From Schaedlerella arabinosiphila (lineage in GTDB: Bacteria > Bacillota > Clostridia > Lachnospirales > Lachnospiraceae), in contig NZ_RHJS01000002.1 in NCBI RefSeq assembly GCF_003885045.1, positions 1,922,001 to 1,986,000 on the forward strand: a stretch of DNA of 64,000 nt, read 5' to 3'. Under the pieces are notes generated by a model. It searched no databases, was not told the DNA's origin, and saw only the letters and a list, made by a program, of their open reading frames with translations. Made by a program: the position numbers and the translations under genes. Shown here one piece after another: positions 17,054 to 26,413 of this stretch; within the stretch, counting starts at the first letter, position 1, and every line of letters starts with the position of its first letter.

Positions 17054-18427
17054 ATGAAAAGTATCGGCATCGACATCGGAACCACCACCATCAGCATCAT
17101 TGTGATGAATACCGCTGATTTTACCATTGAAGAATCCTGCACCCTGGACAACGGGGCCTTCCTCCCCTCCTCCCGCCCATGGGAGCGAATCCAGGATGTC
17201 TCCGGGATTCTTCGCAAAACCCAAACCGCATTGGAAGAAATCCTGGACCGTACCCCGGATATTTCCTCCATCGGACTGACCGGGCAGATGCACGGCATCG
17301 TCTACGTGGATCAGGCAGGAACTGCGGTCAGCCCTCTGTACACCTGGCAGGACGGCCGGGGAAACCAGCCGGATTTCCGGCAGGGTAAAAGCGTCTGTGC
17401 CTGTCTGTCCGAGGATTACGGCGTCAAGGCTGCCTCCGGTTACGGAATGGTCACCCACCTGTACAATGTCCAAAAGGGACTTGTCCCCCGGGAGGCCGTG
17501 TCCTTCTGCACCATCAGCGATTATCTGGGCATGGCGCTCACCGGACGCAGCCTGCCCCTGCTCCACATCAGCCAGGCCGCCAGCCTGGGCTTATACGACT
17601 GCCGTACCCATACCTTCCAGGAAGAGATCTTAAGGGAACATAACGCGCTGCCCCCGGCGCTTCCCTGCGTCACCCCGGATCTCCTGCCCCTTGGATATTT
17701 CCGCGGGATTTTGGTGGGCGTCTCGGTGGGGGACAACCAGGCCAGCTTCCTGGGTTCCGTCCGCGACGCAGAGCATTCCCTTCTGGTCAACATCGGAACC
17801 GGGTCCCAGATCTCCATGCTCTCCGACCGGTACTGCGAAGCCCTCGGCATCGAGTCCCGCCCCCTCACCCGGGACGCCTTCCTCCTTGCCGGCTCCGCCC
17901 TCTGCGGGGGCCTGGCCTTCGCCGCCCTGGAACGTTTTTTCCGGGAATACGCCGCGGCAGCCGGCGCTCCGGATGTCCCCCAGTTCGAGACCATGAAGCG
18001 GTTCCTGGAAGGGACGGATCTTTCTGCCGATTGCTGGAATGTCCGAACCACCTTTTCCGGCACAAGGGAACACCCCGCCGATTCCGGCTCTGTCACCGGC
18101 ATCCGCCTGGAAAATTTCCACCCCGCCTCCCTGATTCGGGGCACCCTGAACGGAATGGCTGAAGAGCTTTACGCCCTCTACACCAACATCATACGGGAAA
18201 CCAGCCAAGCAAAAACCCGGCTCATCGCCTCCGGAAACGGCATCCGCAAAAATCCCGCCCTCCGGCAGATTTTGGAATCCCGCTTCCAAATGCCCCTGGA
18301 AATCGTCCCCCACCAGGAGGAAGCCGCCGTTGGAGCCGCCATCGCCTCCCTGGCCGCCGCCAAAACCCTCTCCCTGAACCAGTGGCTTGGCCTGGCGGCC
18401 GGAGCACCTGAAGGGGGTGAACAGTAA
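17054..18427 (+). CDS. FGGY-family sugar kinase, sedoheptulokinase-like
   Basis: ATG 17054 follows AAAGGAG with an 11-base spacer; the longer open frame from 16640 overlaps rarA and is rejected. The 457-residue product opens with the ATP-binding SIGIDIGTTTISIIV, carries the substrate motif LTGQMHGIVYVD (about 74-85) and the DNQASFLGS and NIGTGSQIS signatures of FGGY kinases, and ends with ASGNGIRKNPALRQ. The GQMHG region resembles sedoheptulokinase and xylulokinase; the exact sugar is uncertain. Spacing suggests co-transcription with rarA, with no functional link evident. Confidence 0.85.
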   Translation: MKSIGIDIGTTTISIIVMNTADFTIEESCTLDNGAFLPSSRPWERIQDVSGILRKTQTALEEILDRTPDISSIGLTGQMHGIVYVDQAGTAVSPLYTWQDGRGNQPDFRQGKSVCACLSEDYGVKAASGYGMVTHLYNVQKGLVPREAVSFCTISDYLGMALTGRSLPLLHISQAASLGLYDCRTHTFQEEILREHNALPPALPCVTPDLLPLGYFRGILVGVSVGDNQASFLGSVRDAEHSLLVNIGTGSQISMLSDRYCEALGIESRPLTRDAFLLAGSALCGGLAFAALERFFREYAAAAGAPDVPQFETMKRFLEGTDLSADCWNVRTTFSGTREHPADSGSVTGIRLENFHPASLIRGTLNGMAEELYALYTNIIRETSQAKTRLIASGNGIRKNPALRQILESRFQMPLEIVPHQEEAAVGAAIASLAAAKTLSLNQWLGLAAGAPEGGEQ

Positions 18428-18436
18428 TCAATTCCC

Positions 18437-18479
18437 GCTACTGTTCACACGGTGTCGTGCACTTGCTGCACGGCATCCG
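18437..18479 (-). repeat. 43-bp intergenic repeat, copy 2
   Basis: Inverted copy of the 11860-11902 repeat (about 38 of 43 identical). A partial third copy lies at 18541-18584, where GGATGCCG and GTGTAAACAGTAAC flank a different centre. All three are between genes. Confidence 0.65.
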
Positions 18480-18669
18480 TCCAATTCAGTGGTGGGGCGG
18501 GCATCCAGCCCCTCGCCGGCAGGCGACTTTTCAATGGGCTGGATGCCGTTACTGTGAGCACCCGGCCAGGGTGTAAACAGTAACCAATTCCCCCCTTGTT
18601 TTCTCCCTCGTCTTCCCGTATAATATACAAAGCCACCATTTCAAATTACAAAAAGGATAGAAAAACACT

Positions 18670-20031
18670 ATGAACTTACGAAGCAAATTAGCCATCACCT
18701 GTGCCAAGGCCACCAGCGCACTGATCAAGAAGCTGAACCGGGGAAGCGGCGTCACCCTTCCCGGCTATGTAGCACGCCTGATCGACCCGAAGATCCTCAC
18801 CGTCATGTCCGGCATGGTCCGGGAGAAGACCATCGTCACCATGGGGACCAACGGAAAGACGACCACCAACAGCATTTTATACCATGCCCTCAAAGCAGAA
18901 GGCAAAAAAGTCATCATCAACCGCACCGGCGCCAACATGCTCAACGGCATCATTTCCGCCTTCGTCCTGGCCACGGACAGGCACGGACGCCTGGACGCGG
19001 ATTACGCCTGCATCGAGTGCGACGAGATCGCCTCCGTGCGGGTCCTTCCCCAGTTAAAGCCGGACTGCGCCCTGCTGACCAACATTTCCCGGGATCAGTT
19101 GGACCGCTTCGGAGAGGTGGACATTACCTTTCAGAAATTAAAGACCGCCGTCACCAGCGTCCCGGACAGCACCCTGATCATCAACTGCGACGACGTGCTC
19201 TCCTACACACTGGCCGCGGAAAGCAAAAACGCTTACGTCACATACGGAATCAGCGAACAGATCTTTGACGACATCTCCCGCTCGGAGATCCGGGAAAGCA
19301 TTTTCTGCCGCTCCTGCGGAAAAAAAATGGACTACGAATTTTTCCACTACGGACAGCTCGGAATCTACCGCTGCCCAAACTGCGGCCTGGCCCGGCCTGA
19401 GCCTGACTACACGGCATCCGGCGTAGAGTTCCATGAGGAAGTCTATTCCTTCGATCTGGACGGGATGCGGATTCATTCCACCGCGCGGACGCCCTACAAC
19501 ATTTACAACACCCTGTCTGCCTATGCCGCGCTGAAAGCCCTTGGCGCGCCCATGGGACATTTTCAGGCGATGATCGAGTCCTTTGACTACGGCAACAACC
19601 GGGAAAGCATCTTCACCATCCACGGGGCACGGGTGCAGCTCCACCTGGCCAAAAACCCCATCGGCTTCCAGCAGAAGATCTCCCTGGTGTTAAAAGACCC
19701 CAATCCAAAGGACGTGATCATACAGATCAATGACACCTACCAGGACGGCGAGGATATCTCCTGGCTGTGGGACGTGGATTTCCAGTATCTGGCAGACGCC
19801 AACGCGGCCACCATCACAACCAACGGCACCCGCCGGCACGACATGGGGCTGCGGCTCAAATACGAAGATATCGACTGCGCTTCCACCACGGATCTGGAAG
19901 GCACCATCGAAACGCTGACAAAGACAGGTACGAAAAATCTGTATGTGATTGTAAATTATTCCGGACTCTACCGCACCAACCGCCTGCTGACCGGAATGGA
20001 CGACAACAGGAAGGAGGCTGGACAGCCATGA
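18670..20031 (+). CDS. murT: Lipid II isoglutaminyl synthase, MurT subunit
   Basis: A 453-residue Mur-ligase-like protein. With GatD it amidates the alpha-carboxyl of D-glutamate in lipid II at the cytoplasmic membrane. The ATP-binding motif is GTNGKTTTN (59-67, Lys63). A four-cysteine zinc ribbon CRSCGKK...CPNCG (about 213-240) interrupts the central domain as in known MurT proteins. The C-terminal DUF1727 region contains NPIGFQQKI and the Asp-rich DISWLWDVDF. The stop overlaps the gatD start (ATGA), so the two subunits are translationally coupled. Confidence 0.95.
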   Translation: MNLRSKLAITCAKATSALIKKLNRGSGVTLPGYVARLIDPKILTVMSGMVREKTIVTMGTNGKTTTNSILYHALKAEGKKVIINRTGANMLNGIISAFVLATDRHGRLDADYACIECDEIASVRVLPQLKPDCALLTNISRDQLDRFGEVDITFQKLKTAVTSVPDSTLIINCDDVLSYTLAAESKNAYVTYGISEQIFDDISRSEIRESIFCRSCGKKMDYEFFHYGQLGIYRCPNCGLARPEPDYTASGVEFHEEVYSFDLDGMRIHSTARTPYNIYNTLSAYAALKALGAPMGHFQAMIESFDYGNNRESIFTIHGARVQLHLAKNPIGFQQKISLVLKDPNPKDVIIQINDTYQDGEDISWLWDVDFQYLADANAATITTNGTRRHDMGLRLKYEDIDCASTTDLEGTIETLTKTGTKNLYVIVNYSGLYRTNRLLTGMDDNRKEAGQP

Positions 20032-20789
20032 AAAAACTGACCATCGGACATCTCTATCCGGATCTGCTGAACCTCTACGGCGACCGGGGCAACATCCAGT
20101 GCTTCCGCAAGCGTCTGACATGGCGTGGAATGGAAGCCGAGGTGATCCCCTTCCTCTCCGGGGATCCGATTGACTTTGAAAAGCTGGACATCGTGCTCCT
20201 AGGCGGCGGCTCAGACCGGGAGCAGGAACTGGTCTGCCAGTCCTTACAGGGGATCAAAAAAGATTTTCAGGCGTATGTAGAGGACAACGGTGTGGTGCTG
20301 GCCGTCTGCGGCGGCTACCAGCTCCTTGGAAGCTACTACAAAACAGAAACCAAGACCATCCAGGGTCTGGAAATCCTGGACATCTATACGGAATGGGAGC
20401 CGGAGCGGATGATCCGCAATATCATCCTGAACAGCCCCCTCTTCGACCGGCCGGTGGTGGGCTTTGAAAACCACGGAGGGCGCACCTACATCGGAAACCA
20501 CACGCCTTTCGGAAAGGTGTTCTTCGGCCTGGGAAACACAGGCAAATCCGGCTATGAAGGGGTGGTTTACAAAAACGTCATCGCCACCTACCTACACGGT
20601 CCTCTCCTTCCGAAAAATCCTCACGTATGCGATTATCTGCTGGAAAAGGCGCTGCGGAAAAAATATGGGGAAGAGATCCGGCTGGAACCGCTGCCGGACG
20701 AACTGGAGCACAAGGCAAACAGTTATATCTTTGACCGGTACAACGACAAAAAATATGTGCTGAAAGAGACCATCAAGCGGTACACCTGA
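20028..20789 (+). CDS. gatD: Lipid II isoglutaminyl synthase, GatD glutaminase subunit
   Basis: ATG 20028 follows AAGGAGGCTGGACAGCC and overlaps the murT stop; a longer frame from 19767 is an artefact inside murT. The 253-residue class I glutamine amidotransferase-like protein (CobB/CobQ type) has the nucleophile Cys94 in AVCGGYQLLG and the partner His190 in ATYLHGPLLPKNP. It releases ammonia from glutamine for MurT. The N-terminal GHLYPDLLNLYGDRGN is a family signature. Confidence 0.95.
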   Translation: MKKLTIGHLYPDLLNLYGDRGNIQCFRKRLTWRGMEAEVIPFLSGDPIDFEKLDIVLLGGGSDREQELVCQSLQGIKKDFQAYVEDNGVVLAVCGGYQLLGSYYKTETKTIQGLEILDIYTEWEPERMIRNIILNSPLFDRPVVGFENHGGRTYIGNHTPFGKVFFGLGNTGKSGYEGVVYKNVIATYLHGPLLPKNPHVCDYLLEKALRKKYGEEIRLEPLPDELEHKANSYIFDRYNDKKYVLKETIKRYT

Positions 20790-20951
20790 TGAACGCTCTC
20801 TCTTTTCCGCACACGATCATATACCAAAAAAACGCGCGAATGGTAGCTACTCATAAAACAGTATCAACCAACAAACTGAAATAGGGTAGCTGCCATACAG
20901 GGTGCAGAAAAAGGCGAGTGAGAAACTGTACGAGGGAGCATAGAGGTTACG

Positions 20952-20994
20952 TCTGCCGGACGACGGCTTTTTTCTTTTGCCGTCGTCCGGCAGA
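20952..20994. terminator. Perfect 16-bp hairpin after murT-gatD
   Basis: TCTGCCGGACGACGGC (20952-20967) pairs exactly with 20979-20994 around a T-rich loop. Only TTTA follows, so it is a strong hairpin without a standard T-run. The rest of the gap (20790-21058) has no gene; a motif GGTAGCTAC/GGTAGCTGC occurs twice near 20840-20890. Confidence 0.55.
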
Positions 20995-21058
20995 TTTACG
21001 CAGATGTTAAATTGTTTATACATAAGAGTATTTCTTCAAATCGTTGCAAATTCGACAA

Positions 21059-21817
21059 TTAAAGCTGTTTTTTATTGAAAAGGCGAATGGCAGTCAGCAC
21101 CCCCAAAATGGATAAGGCAATGGAAATAACAGCAGGTATCATAAATTCTGCCGGAACAGCTTCGCCGGAAATCAAATCTATATTTTTTGAAGTTAAAATG
21201 AACGGATTGAATTTCGCAATCGGTTCTATCATTCCGAGCAGGGATATTATGGCAACAATGCCGCCTGTAAAGAGTATGCTTGTGAAAGTCTGTCTGAATA
21301 TCACGCACCCAATCATTAAAATACTCAAGTACAGAAAGCCGACGATCCAAAGGGAAACTGCCGCGAAAGCAACATTTGAAAGGTGGTTATCATTCCATAA
21401 AAGGGCTGTATAACCGTATGCCGCAGCATATCCAATCCAATAACTGATTGTCATAAGCGCGGCGGCTGCCGTATATTTTGCAAGGATAACCGCTTTACGG
21501 GATAATCCCTTCGTAACCATTAAAACTAAGGTTCCTTTGGAATATTCATTTGACAGACAACTTCCAAACAAAATGATAAATGCACTGAAACCAACGCCGG
21601 AAATGTTCTTGTAAAATTGTTTCCATGCGTCCAAAGCAACTGGTTCAGAGGTCATTTCCATATCTGCGGCCAAAGCCGATAATATTTCCGGCGTAAACTT
21701 TGCGAGAAACGCACTCATAATACCGAAAATCAGAAAGACTGCGAACAGGATAAGGAAACGATAGTTCTTCATATTTTCCGTAAATTCTTTTTTTATAAAA
21801 GCAATATATCCACTCAT
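21059..21817 (-). CDS. ABC-2 type transporter permease
   Basis: A 252-residue integral membrane protein with about six hydrophobic helices (first at about 20-40, last near 225-245). The sequence pattern, including FGSCLSNEYSKGTLVLMVTKGLSRKAVILAKY, is that of ABC-2/NatB-like permeases. The ATG overlaps the end of the ATPase gene (ATGA type). Substrate unknown; such pairs export drugs, peptides or ions. The DNA is clearly more AT-rich than the flanking chromosome. Confidence 0.88.
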   Translation of the reverse strand: MSGYIAFIKKEFTENMKNYRFLILFAVFLIFGIMSAFLAKFTPEILSALAADMEMTSEPVALDAWKQFYKNISGVGFSAFIILFGSCLSNEYSKGTLVLMVTKGLSRKAVILAKYTAAAALMTISYWIGYAAAYGYTALLWNDNHLSNVAFAAVSLWIVGFLYLSILMIGCVIFRQTFTSILFTGGIVAIISLLGMIEPIAKFNPFILTSKNIDLISGEAVPAEFMIPAVISIALSILGVLTAIRLFNKKQL

Positions 21818-22731
21818 CTCACTACCTCCAAAAACAAACTTTCAAGGGACGGCTCCATAAGTTCTATTTTTACGGGACAAATCCCTGTTTCCGCAAGTAC
21901 GCGAAACAATAATTTTTGCACACTTACCATATCTCGGCTATGCAAAATAAGTTCCCTGTTATTTTCTTCGGAATGAAGCAGCATTGGCTCTATGGATTTT
22001 TGTTTTTTGAAAAGCAGTAAATCTTGATCCGCCGAAAATTCTAAAAGCAAGCTGTCATGTCCATGTAAAGCCTTAATTTCTGCAAGTGTTCCGGTAACAG
22101 CGATTTTTCCCTCATTCAAAAAGGCGGCATGGTCGCAAATGCGCTCCACATCAGAAAGAATATGCGTGGAAAATAAGACCGTTGTCGTTTTGCTGATTTT
22201 ATAAAGAATATCCAAAATCTCTTTTCTTCCTACGGGGTCAAGCGCGCTTGTCGGTTCATCACAAATCAGTAATTTGGGCTGTGTGAGCAACGCCTGTGCA
22301 ATTCCTAATCGTTGTTTCATACCGCGAGAAAATCCGCCGATTTGCTTTGCTGCACCGTTTAGACCGACAAGGGAAAGGAGTTCATCACTTCTTTTTGAAA
22401 TTTCGGTTTTTGATAGACCAATGACTTCTCCGCATAGCTTTAGATACTGTATCGGCGTCATATAGTTATAAAATTCTGGAACGTCCGGCAAATATCCAAT
22501 ATATTGATTTGTCCTTGTCTGTCCAAAACAAACAGGCTCATTGCAGACATGGATTTCTCCCTTGTCGGGCTGTAACAGTCCCAATACCATCTTCATAGTC
22601 GTTGTTTTGCCAGCACCATTTTTCCCTATGAAGCCAAAGATACTTCTCTCTGGAACAGACAGATTAAGATTGTCAATGATTTTCTGCTTTCCAAAACTTT
22701 TTGATAAATTTTGTATTGTGAGGATGTTCAT
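21814..22731 (-). CDS. ABC transporter ATP-binding protein
   Basis: ATG 22731 after GGAG is the start (305 residues); the frame extends upstream to 22806 but overlaps the small membrane gene. Walker A is GKNGAGKTTT (about 38-47), the signature is FSRGMKQRLG, a variant of LSGGQ, Walker B is LLICDEPTSALDP and the H-loop is FSTHILSDVE. It powers the downstream permease. The gene order is PLDc_N-like membrane protein, ATPase, permease, each overlapping the next by four bases. Confidence 0.93.
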   Translation of the reverse strand: MNILTIQNLSKSFGKQKIIDNLNLSVPERSIFGFIGKNGAGKTTTMKMVLGLLQPDKGEIHVCNEPVCFGQTRTNQYIGYLPDVPEFYNYMTPIQYLKLCGEVIGLSKTEISKRSDELLSLVGLNGAAKQIGGFSRGMKQRLGIAQALLTQPKLLICDEPTSALDPVGRKEILDILYKISKTTTVLFSTHILSDVERICDHAAFLNEGKIAVTGTLAEIKALHGHDSLLLEFSADQDLLLFKKQKSIEPMLLHSEENNRELILHSRDMVSVQKLLFRVLAETGICPVKIELMEPSLESLFLEVVR

Positions 22732-22931
22732 TCGTTCTCCACCTTTCCAAAGACAAAATAAATAATCGGTCCAAAGAGCAAAAGGACTACAACAATTACA
22801 AGCCACATGGTTTTGTTTCCAAAGCGATAGCGTGGGTGTCGTAGAATGTGTCTTACTGCTGCTACTGCAAGAGCAATGTCTATCAGCAGAACAGGAACAA
22901 GTAATGACAGAATTTCAAATAATGTGTTCAA
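22728..22931 (-). CDS. PLDc_N-domain small membrane protein
   Basis: A 67-residue protein with two membrane helices and the PLDc_N pattern (RHILRHPRYRFGNKTMWLVIV, ending GPIIYFVFGK). This domain usually precedes cardiolipin-synthase catalytic domains but often occurs alone beside ABC transporters. The start codon is TTG, eight bases after AGGAGG. First gene of the ABC operon, its stop overlaps the ATPase start. Its role is unknown. Confidence 0.8.
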   Translation of the reverse strand: MNTLFEILSLLVPVLLIDIALAVAAVRHILRHPRYRFGNKTMWLVIVVVLLLFGPIIYFVFGKVENE

Positions 22932-22962
22932 TATTTTTACCTCCTATTTTATCGTTTTAATA

Positions 22963-22983
22963 ATATTATCATAATGATAATAT
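22963..22983. promoter_or_regulatory. 21-bp perfect palindrome before the ABC operon
   Basis: ATATTATCAT-A-ATGATAATAT, exact on both arms, lies 32 bases upstream of the first ABC gene and overlaps a TATAAT-like sequence. The regulator gene at 23025-23567 is adjacent, so this is its likely operator. Confidence 0.6.
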
Positions 22984-22996
22984 AAAGTCAATAGAA

Positions 22997-23020
22997 ACCG
23001 TCCCTCTGATTTGGGACGGT
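22997..23020 (-). terminator. Hairpin terminator of the regulator gene
   Basis: ACCGTCCC (22997-23004) pairs with GGGACGGT (23013-23020) and on the minus strand is followed by TTTCTATT. It lies five bases after the stop of the HTH regulator. Confidence 0.6.
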
Positions 23021-23024
23021 CATT

Positions 23025-23567
23025 TTATTTATCTGTATTTTCTGCCGGAGATACGATTACGCCTATCGTCCGCAGCTTGCGTTCCGAGTTGGGTGCATTG
23101 CTTTTTGCTGCGCTGATTATTTGAGAAATACTTGTTATAAGAGAAGTCAATTCATCATCAGAAAGATATAGCGGGGAAAGAGAAAATCCCGTCATATCTT
23201 TTTTGATATTGATATTCGGAGAGTGGCAATATTCCTGAAACTGTTTTGCAAACCCAATGAAATATTGCATGAAATACTGCATATAAAGTTCGCCGGAATT
23301 TTTCTCGACGATTGTTTCTATATCGCTGCTGAGGTTGTGGGCCAGCGAATAAGTTTTTTCTACCGTACCGCGCACCTGTGTTTCTTCCACCACCTGTAAA
23401 ATACCGTCGCTTAACATTTTTTTGAGATGCCGGTATAAGGTAGCTTGGGGAATGTCGGTATAAATATCGGCTAACTGTTTCGCAGTTGCTTTCCCCTGTG
23501 AATGTATTTCAAGCAGTAATTTACATTTCACCGGATTTGTAATGCACTCCATAAGCCTATCTGTCAT
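23025..23567 (-). CDS. ArsR-like winged-helix transcriptional regulator
   Basis: A 180-residue protein. The N-terminal 75 residues form a winged helix (ITNPVKCKLLLEIHSQGKAT, then TDIPQATLYRHLKKMLSDGIL, a typical recognition helix and wing), close to the ArsR/HTH_20 regulators found next to ABC exporters. The C-terminal part is helical and may bind a ligand. The ATG follows CAGGAGGGTGAAAG. It lies upstream of and on the same strand as the ABC operon and probably controls it through the 21-bp palindrome. The whole block is AT-rich, suggesting joint acquisition. Confidence 0.82.
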   Translation of the reverse strand: MTDRLMECITNPVKCKLLLEIHSQGKATAKQLADIYTDIPQATLYRHLKKMLSDGILQVVEETQVRGTVEKTYSLAHNLSSDIETIVEKNSGELYMQYFMQYFIGFAKQFQEYCHSPNINIKKDMTGFSLSPLYLSDDELTSLITSISQIISAAKSNAPNSERKLRTIGVIVSPAENTDK

Positions 23568-23647
23568 CTTTCACCCTCCTGCCCGGGTTTATAAGGCCAT
23601 CGTGCCGGCAGCGGCCGATCTCGGCGCACTGCCGGGCAGACTTTCCG

Positions 23648-26272
23648 TCACTTCGTTACTTCTTTTTCTTCTTTCTTTCCCCAGGCCCATTTTATCAGCT
23701 GTATCACCGGCAGGTTCAGTACTGCCAGTCCATACACCGTCAGAAGCTGCGTCCAGGTCAGAGTCTGCACCTTAAATACGCCTTTCAGCGCCGGGATCAT
23801 CAGCACTGCCGTGATCAGGCACAGCCCCAGTGCAAAGGCCCCTAAGAGGTACACGTTGTTCCACATTTTTTTCGAAAACGCCGCAGGCTTGTCATCCTTG
23901 CAGTTGAATCCATGCACCAGCCGGGCCATGCACAGTGTCCCGAAAGCCATGGAGCTTGCCAGCAGGGCGCTGCCGGAGCGGTATCCGATATAAAACGCCG
24001 CCATGGTGGTTACCGCGATGCAGAGTCCCTCTATGCCGATCTTCTGGAGAAACTCCTTCGTCAGGATGGATTCGTCAACCGGCCGCGGCTTCTCCTCCAT
24101 CACGTCCTTCGTATGGGGCTCCAGCCCCAGCGCAATGGCCGGAAGGCTGTCCGTTAAAAGGTTGATGAACAGCAGGTGCACCGGCGCAAAGGGAACCGGC
24201 AGGGCCGCAACAGACGCGTACAGCACGGCCAGGATGGCGCCGAAATTGCCGGACAGCAAAAACCGGATGGAATTTTTGATATTCCGGTAGACGTTCCGAC
24301 CATTTTCCACCGCTTTGATGATCGTCGCAAAGTTATCGTCGGTCAGCACCATGGAGGCCGCGTCCTTGGACACTTCGCTTCCGGTGATTCCCATTGCCAC
24401 GCCGATATCCGCCTGCTTAAGCGCCGGGGCGTCGTTCACCCCGTCCCCGGTCATGGACACGATGTTCCCCTTCTCCTGCCATGCGCGGACGATCCGGATC
24501 TTATGTTCCGGAGTCACCCTGGCATAGACCGAGATATCCTCCACAAAATCCCTCAGCTCCTGATCCGAAAGGGAGTCCATCTCCGCCCCCTCGCAGGCTT
24601 CAGACTCGTCTTTGAGAATCCCGATCCTTTTGGCAATCGCCGTGGCCGTCACCTTATGGTCCCCGGTGATCATGATGGGACGGATTCCCGCCCGTCTGCA
24701 CTCCTTCACAGCCTCCGCCGATTCTTCCCGGGGCGGGTCCACCATCGCGATCATCCCGATAAAGGTCAGGTGGTGCTCATCCTCCAGCATCAGCTCATGA
24801 TCCGGCGGGATCTCCTTGTAGGCAAAGCCCAGCACCCGAAGCCCCTCTTTGGAAAATTCCTGGTTCTGGTTTTTGATCTTTTCCCGATCCCCATCTGTCA
24901 TTGGATGCACGCCGTCCTTGGTCTGGATGTAGGTCATCCGGTCAAGGAGCACATCCACCGCGCCCTTTACAAGCATGGTGGGACGGTCCTCCATGACATG
25001 CTGGGTGGACATCAGCTTTCGGTCGCTGTCAAAGGGGTTCTCCCCAAACCGGGGATATTTTTCCCTTACATCCGAAGCATGAAGCCCGAACCGGTCTCCC
25101 AGGTTGATCAGCGCGATCTCGGTGGGGTCGCCGATCTCCGTGCCGTCCGCATTGGAGGCGTCGTTGCAGAGGATACTGCTCAGAAGCAGCATGCTCTCCT
25201 GAGGGTCCTCCAGGTTAATCTCCTCCCCCCGGATGCGGATTCCGTTTACATAATAATCTTCCACCTTCATCCGGTTCTGGGTCAGCGTCCCTGTCTTATC
25301 CGAACAGATCACCGACACGCTTCCCAGTCCTTCCACCGCCTGCAGCTTCCGGATGATGGCATGCTCCCTGGCCATCTTCTGTGTCCCAAAGGAAAGCACA
25401 ATGGTGACGATGGAGCTCAAAGCTTCAGGAATCGCCGCCACCGCCAGGGCCACCGCGAAGAGAAAGGCGTCCCCTGCGTCGCCGCCCCGAATGACCTGGA
25501 TGCCGAATAAGATACCGCAGAAGGCCAGGATAAGAATGGAGAGTTTTTTTCCAAACTGATCCAGGTTCCTCTGAAGAGGCGTCTGCTTCTCCGAGGTCTT
25601 ATTCAAAAGCCCCGCGATCTTGCCCACCTCTGTCTCCATCCCCACGGCAGTCACAAAAAAAGTCCCCCGCCCATAGGTCGCAAAGCAGCCGGAGTAAACC
25701 ATATTGGTACGGTCTCCGAGAGGCACTTCCCCCGTCACGGGCTCGGTGCCCTTCTCCACTCCAAGGCTCTCCCCCGTCAGGGCGCTCTCATCCACCTTCA
25801 GGCTTGCGCACTCCAAAAGCCGCCCGTCTGCCGGGATATAGTCCCCTGCGTCCAGCAGTACAATGTCCCCCACGGTCACTTCCGCCGACGGGATCTGAAC
25901 CAGATTCCCCTCCCGCAGCACCTTCGCCTCCGGCGCGGACAGCTTTTTCAGACTGTCCAGGGACTGCTCTGCCTTGACTGTCTGCAGCGTTCCAAGAACC
26001 GCGTTGACCGTAATCACGACCAGGATCACGACCGCGCTCTCCACATCGCTCAGCAGGCCGGATACAATTGCCGCTGCGATCAGGATCATCACGAGAAAAT
26101 CCTTGTACTGTCCGAGGAAAATGTGCAGAATGGTCTCCTTCTTTCCCTCCGCCAGTTCATTTCGCCCGTATTTTTCCTGATGCTCCCGGATCTGTCCGGC
26201 GGTCAGCGGCTCCTCCGAACCGTTCACCTTCCGCATAACTTCCTTCCCCGGCAGTTGGTAATATTCACTCAT
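23648..26272 (-). CDS. Calcium-translocating P-type ATPase
   Basis: The start is ATG 26272 after AAGGAGGAGTTCAT (874 residues). This is a P2-type cation pump of the PMCA/SERCA-like bacterial group, which exports Ca2+ from the cytoplasm. The phosphorylation motif is CSDKTGTLT, the actuator has TGES, the nucleotide domain has KGA, and the hinge is TGDGVNDAPALKQADIGVAMG. Membrane helix 4 carries VAAIPEAL and helix 6 NLLTDSLPAIALG, the ion-binding residues of type II pumps. About ten membrane helices are present. It appears to be a single-gene unit. Confidence 0.94.
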   Translation of the reverse strand: MSEYYQLPGKEVMRKVNGSEEPLTAGQIREHQEKYGRNELAEGKKETILHIFLGQYKDFLVMILIAAAIVSGLLSDVESAVVILVVITVNAVLGTLQTVKAEQSLDSLKKLSAPEAKVLREGNLVQIPSAEVTVGDIVLLDAGDYIPADGRLLECASLKVDESALTGESLGVEKGTEPVTGEVPLGDRTNMVYSGCFATYGRGTFFVTAVGMETEVGKIAGLLNKTSEKQTPLQRNLDQFGKKLSILILAFCGILFGIQVIRGGDAGDAFLFAVALAVAAIPEALSSIVTIVLSFGTQKMAREHAIIRKLQAVEGLGSVSVICSDKTGTLTQNRMKVEDYYVNGIRIRGEEINLEDPQESMLLLSSILCNDASNADGTEIGDPTEIALINLGDRFGLHASDVREKYPRFGENPFDSDRKLMSTQHVMEDRPTMLVKGAVDVLLDRMTYIQTKDGVHPMTDGDREKIKNQNQEFSKEGLRVLGFAYKEIPPDHELMLEDEHHLTFIGMIAMVDPPREESAEAVKECRRAGIRPIMITGDHKVTATAIAKRIGILKDESEACEGAEMDSLSDQELRDFVEDISVYARVTPEHKIRIVRAWQEKGNIVSMTGDGVNDAPALKQADIGVAMGITGSEVSKDAASMVLTDDNFATIIKAVENGRNVYRNIKNSIRFLLSGNFGAILAVLYASVAALPVPFAPVHLLFINLLTDSLPAIALGLEPHTKDVMEEKPRPVDESILTKEFLQKIGIEGLCIAVTTMAAFYIGYRSGSALLASSMAFGTLCMARLVHGFNCKDDKPAAFSKKMWNNVYLLGAFALGLCLITAVLMIPALKGVFKVQTLTWTQLLTVYGLAVLNLPVIQLIKWAWGKKEEKEVTK

Positions 26273-26413
26273 ATGAACTCCTCCTTCCATACACCCCCGC
26301 TTCTGTCTCACCTTATTCTTTCCAATATCAGGCAGATTTATAAGATAAGATCAAAAGCAAAAGCCCTGTATTCCGTCCTTTTCTAAAAAACTGCGGCTGC
26401 AAGTATGAAAGAA

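Noticed and set aside
19767..20027. N-terminal extension of the GatD frame
   Set aside because: Lies inside murT in another frame; ATG 20028 has a good site and the family start.
24176..25510. 444-residue open frame on the plus strand opposite the calcium ATPase
   Set aside because: His/Arg/Gly-rich low-quality translation that mirrors a well-conserved P-type ATPase.
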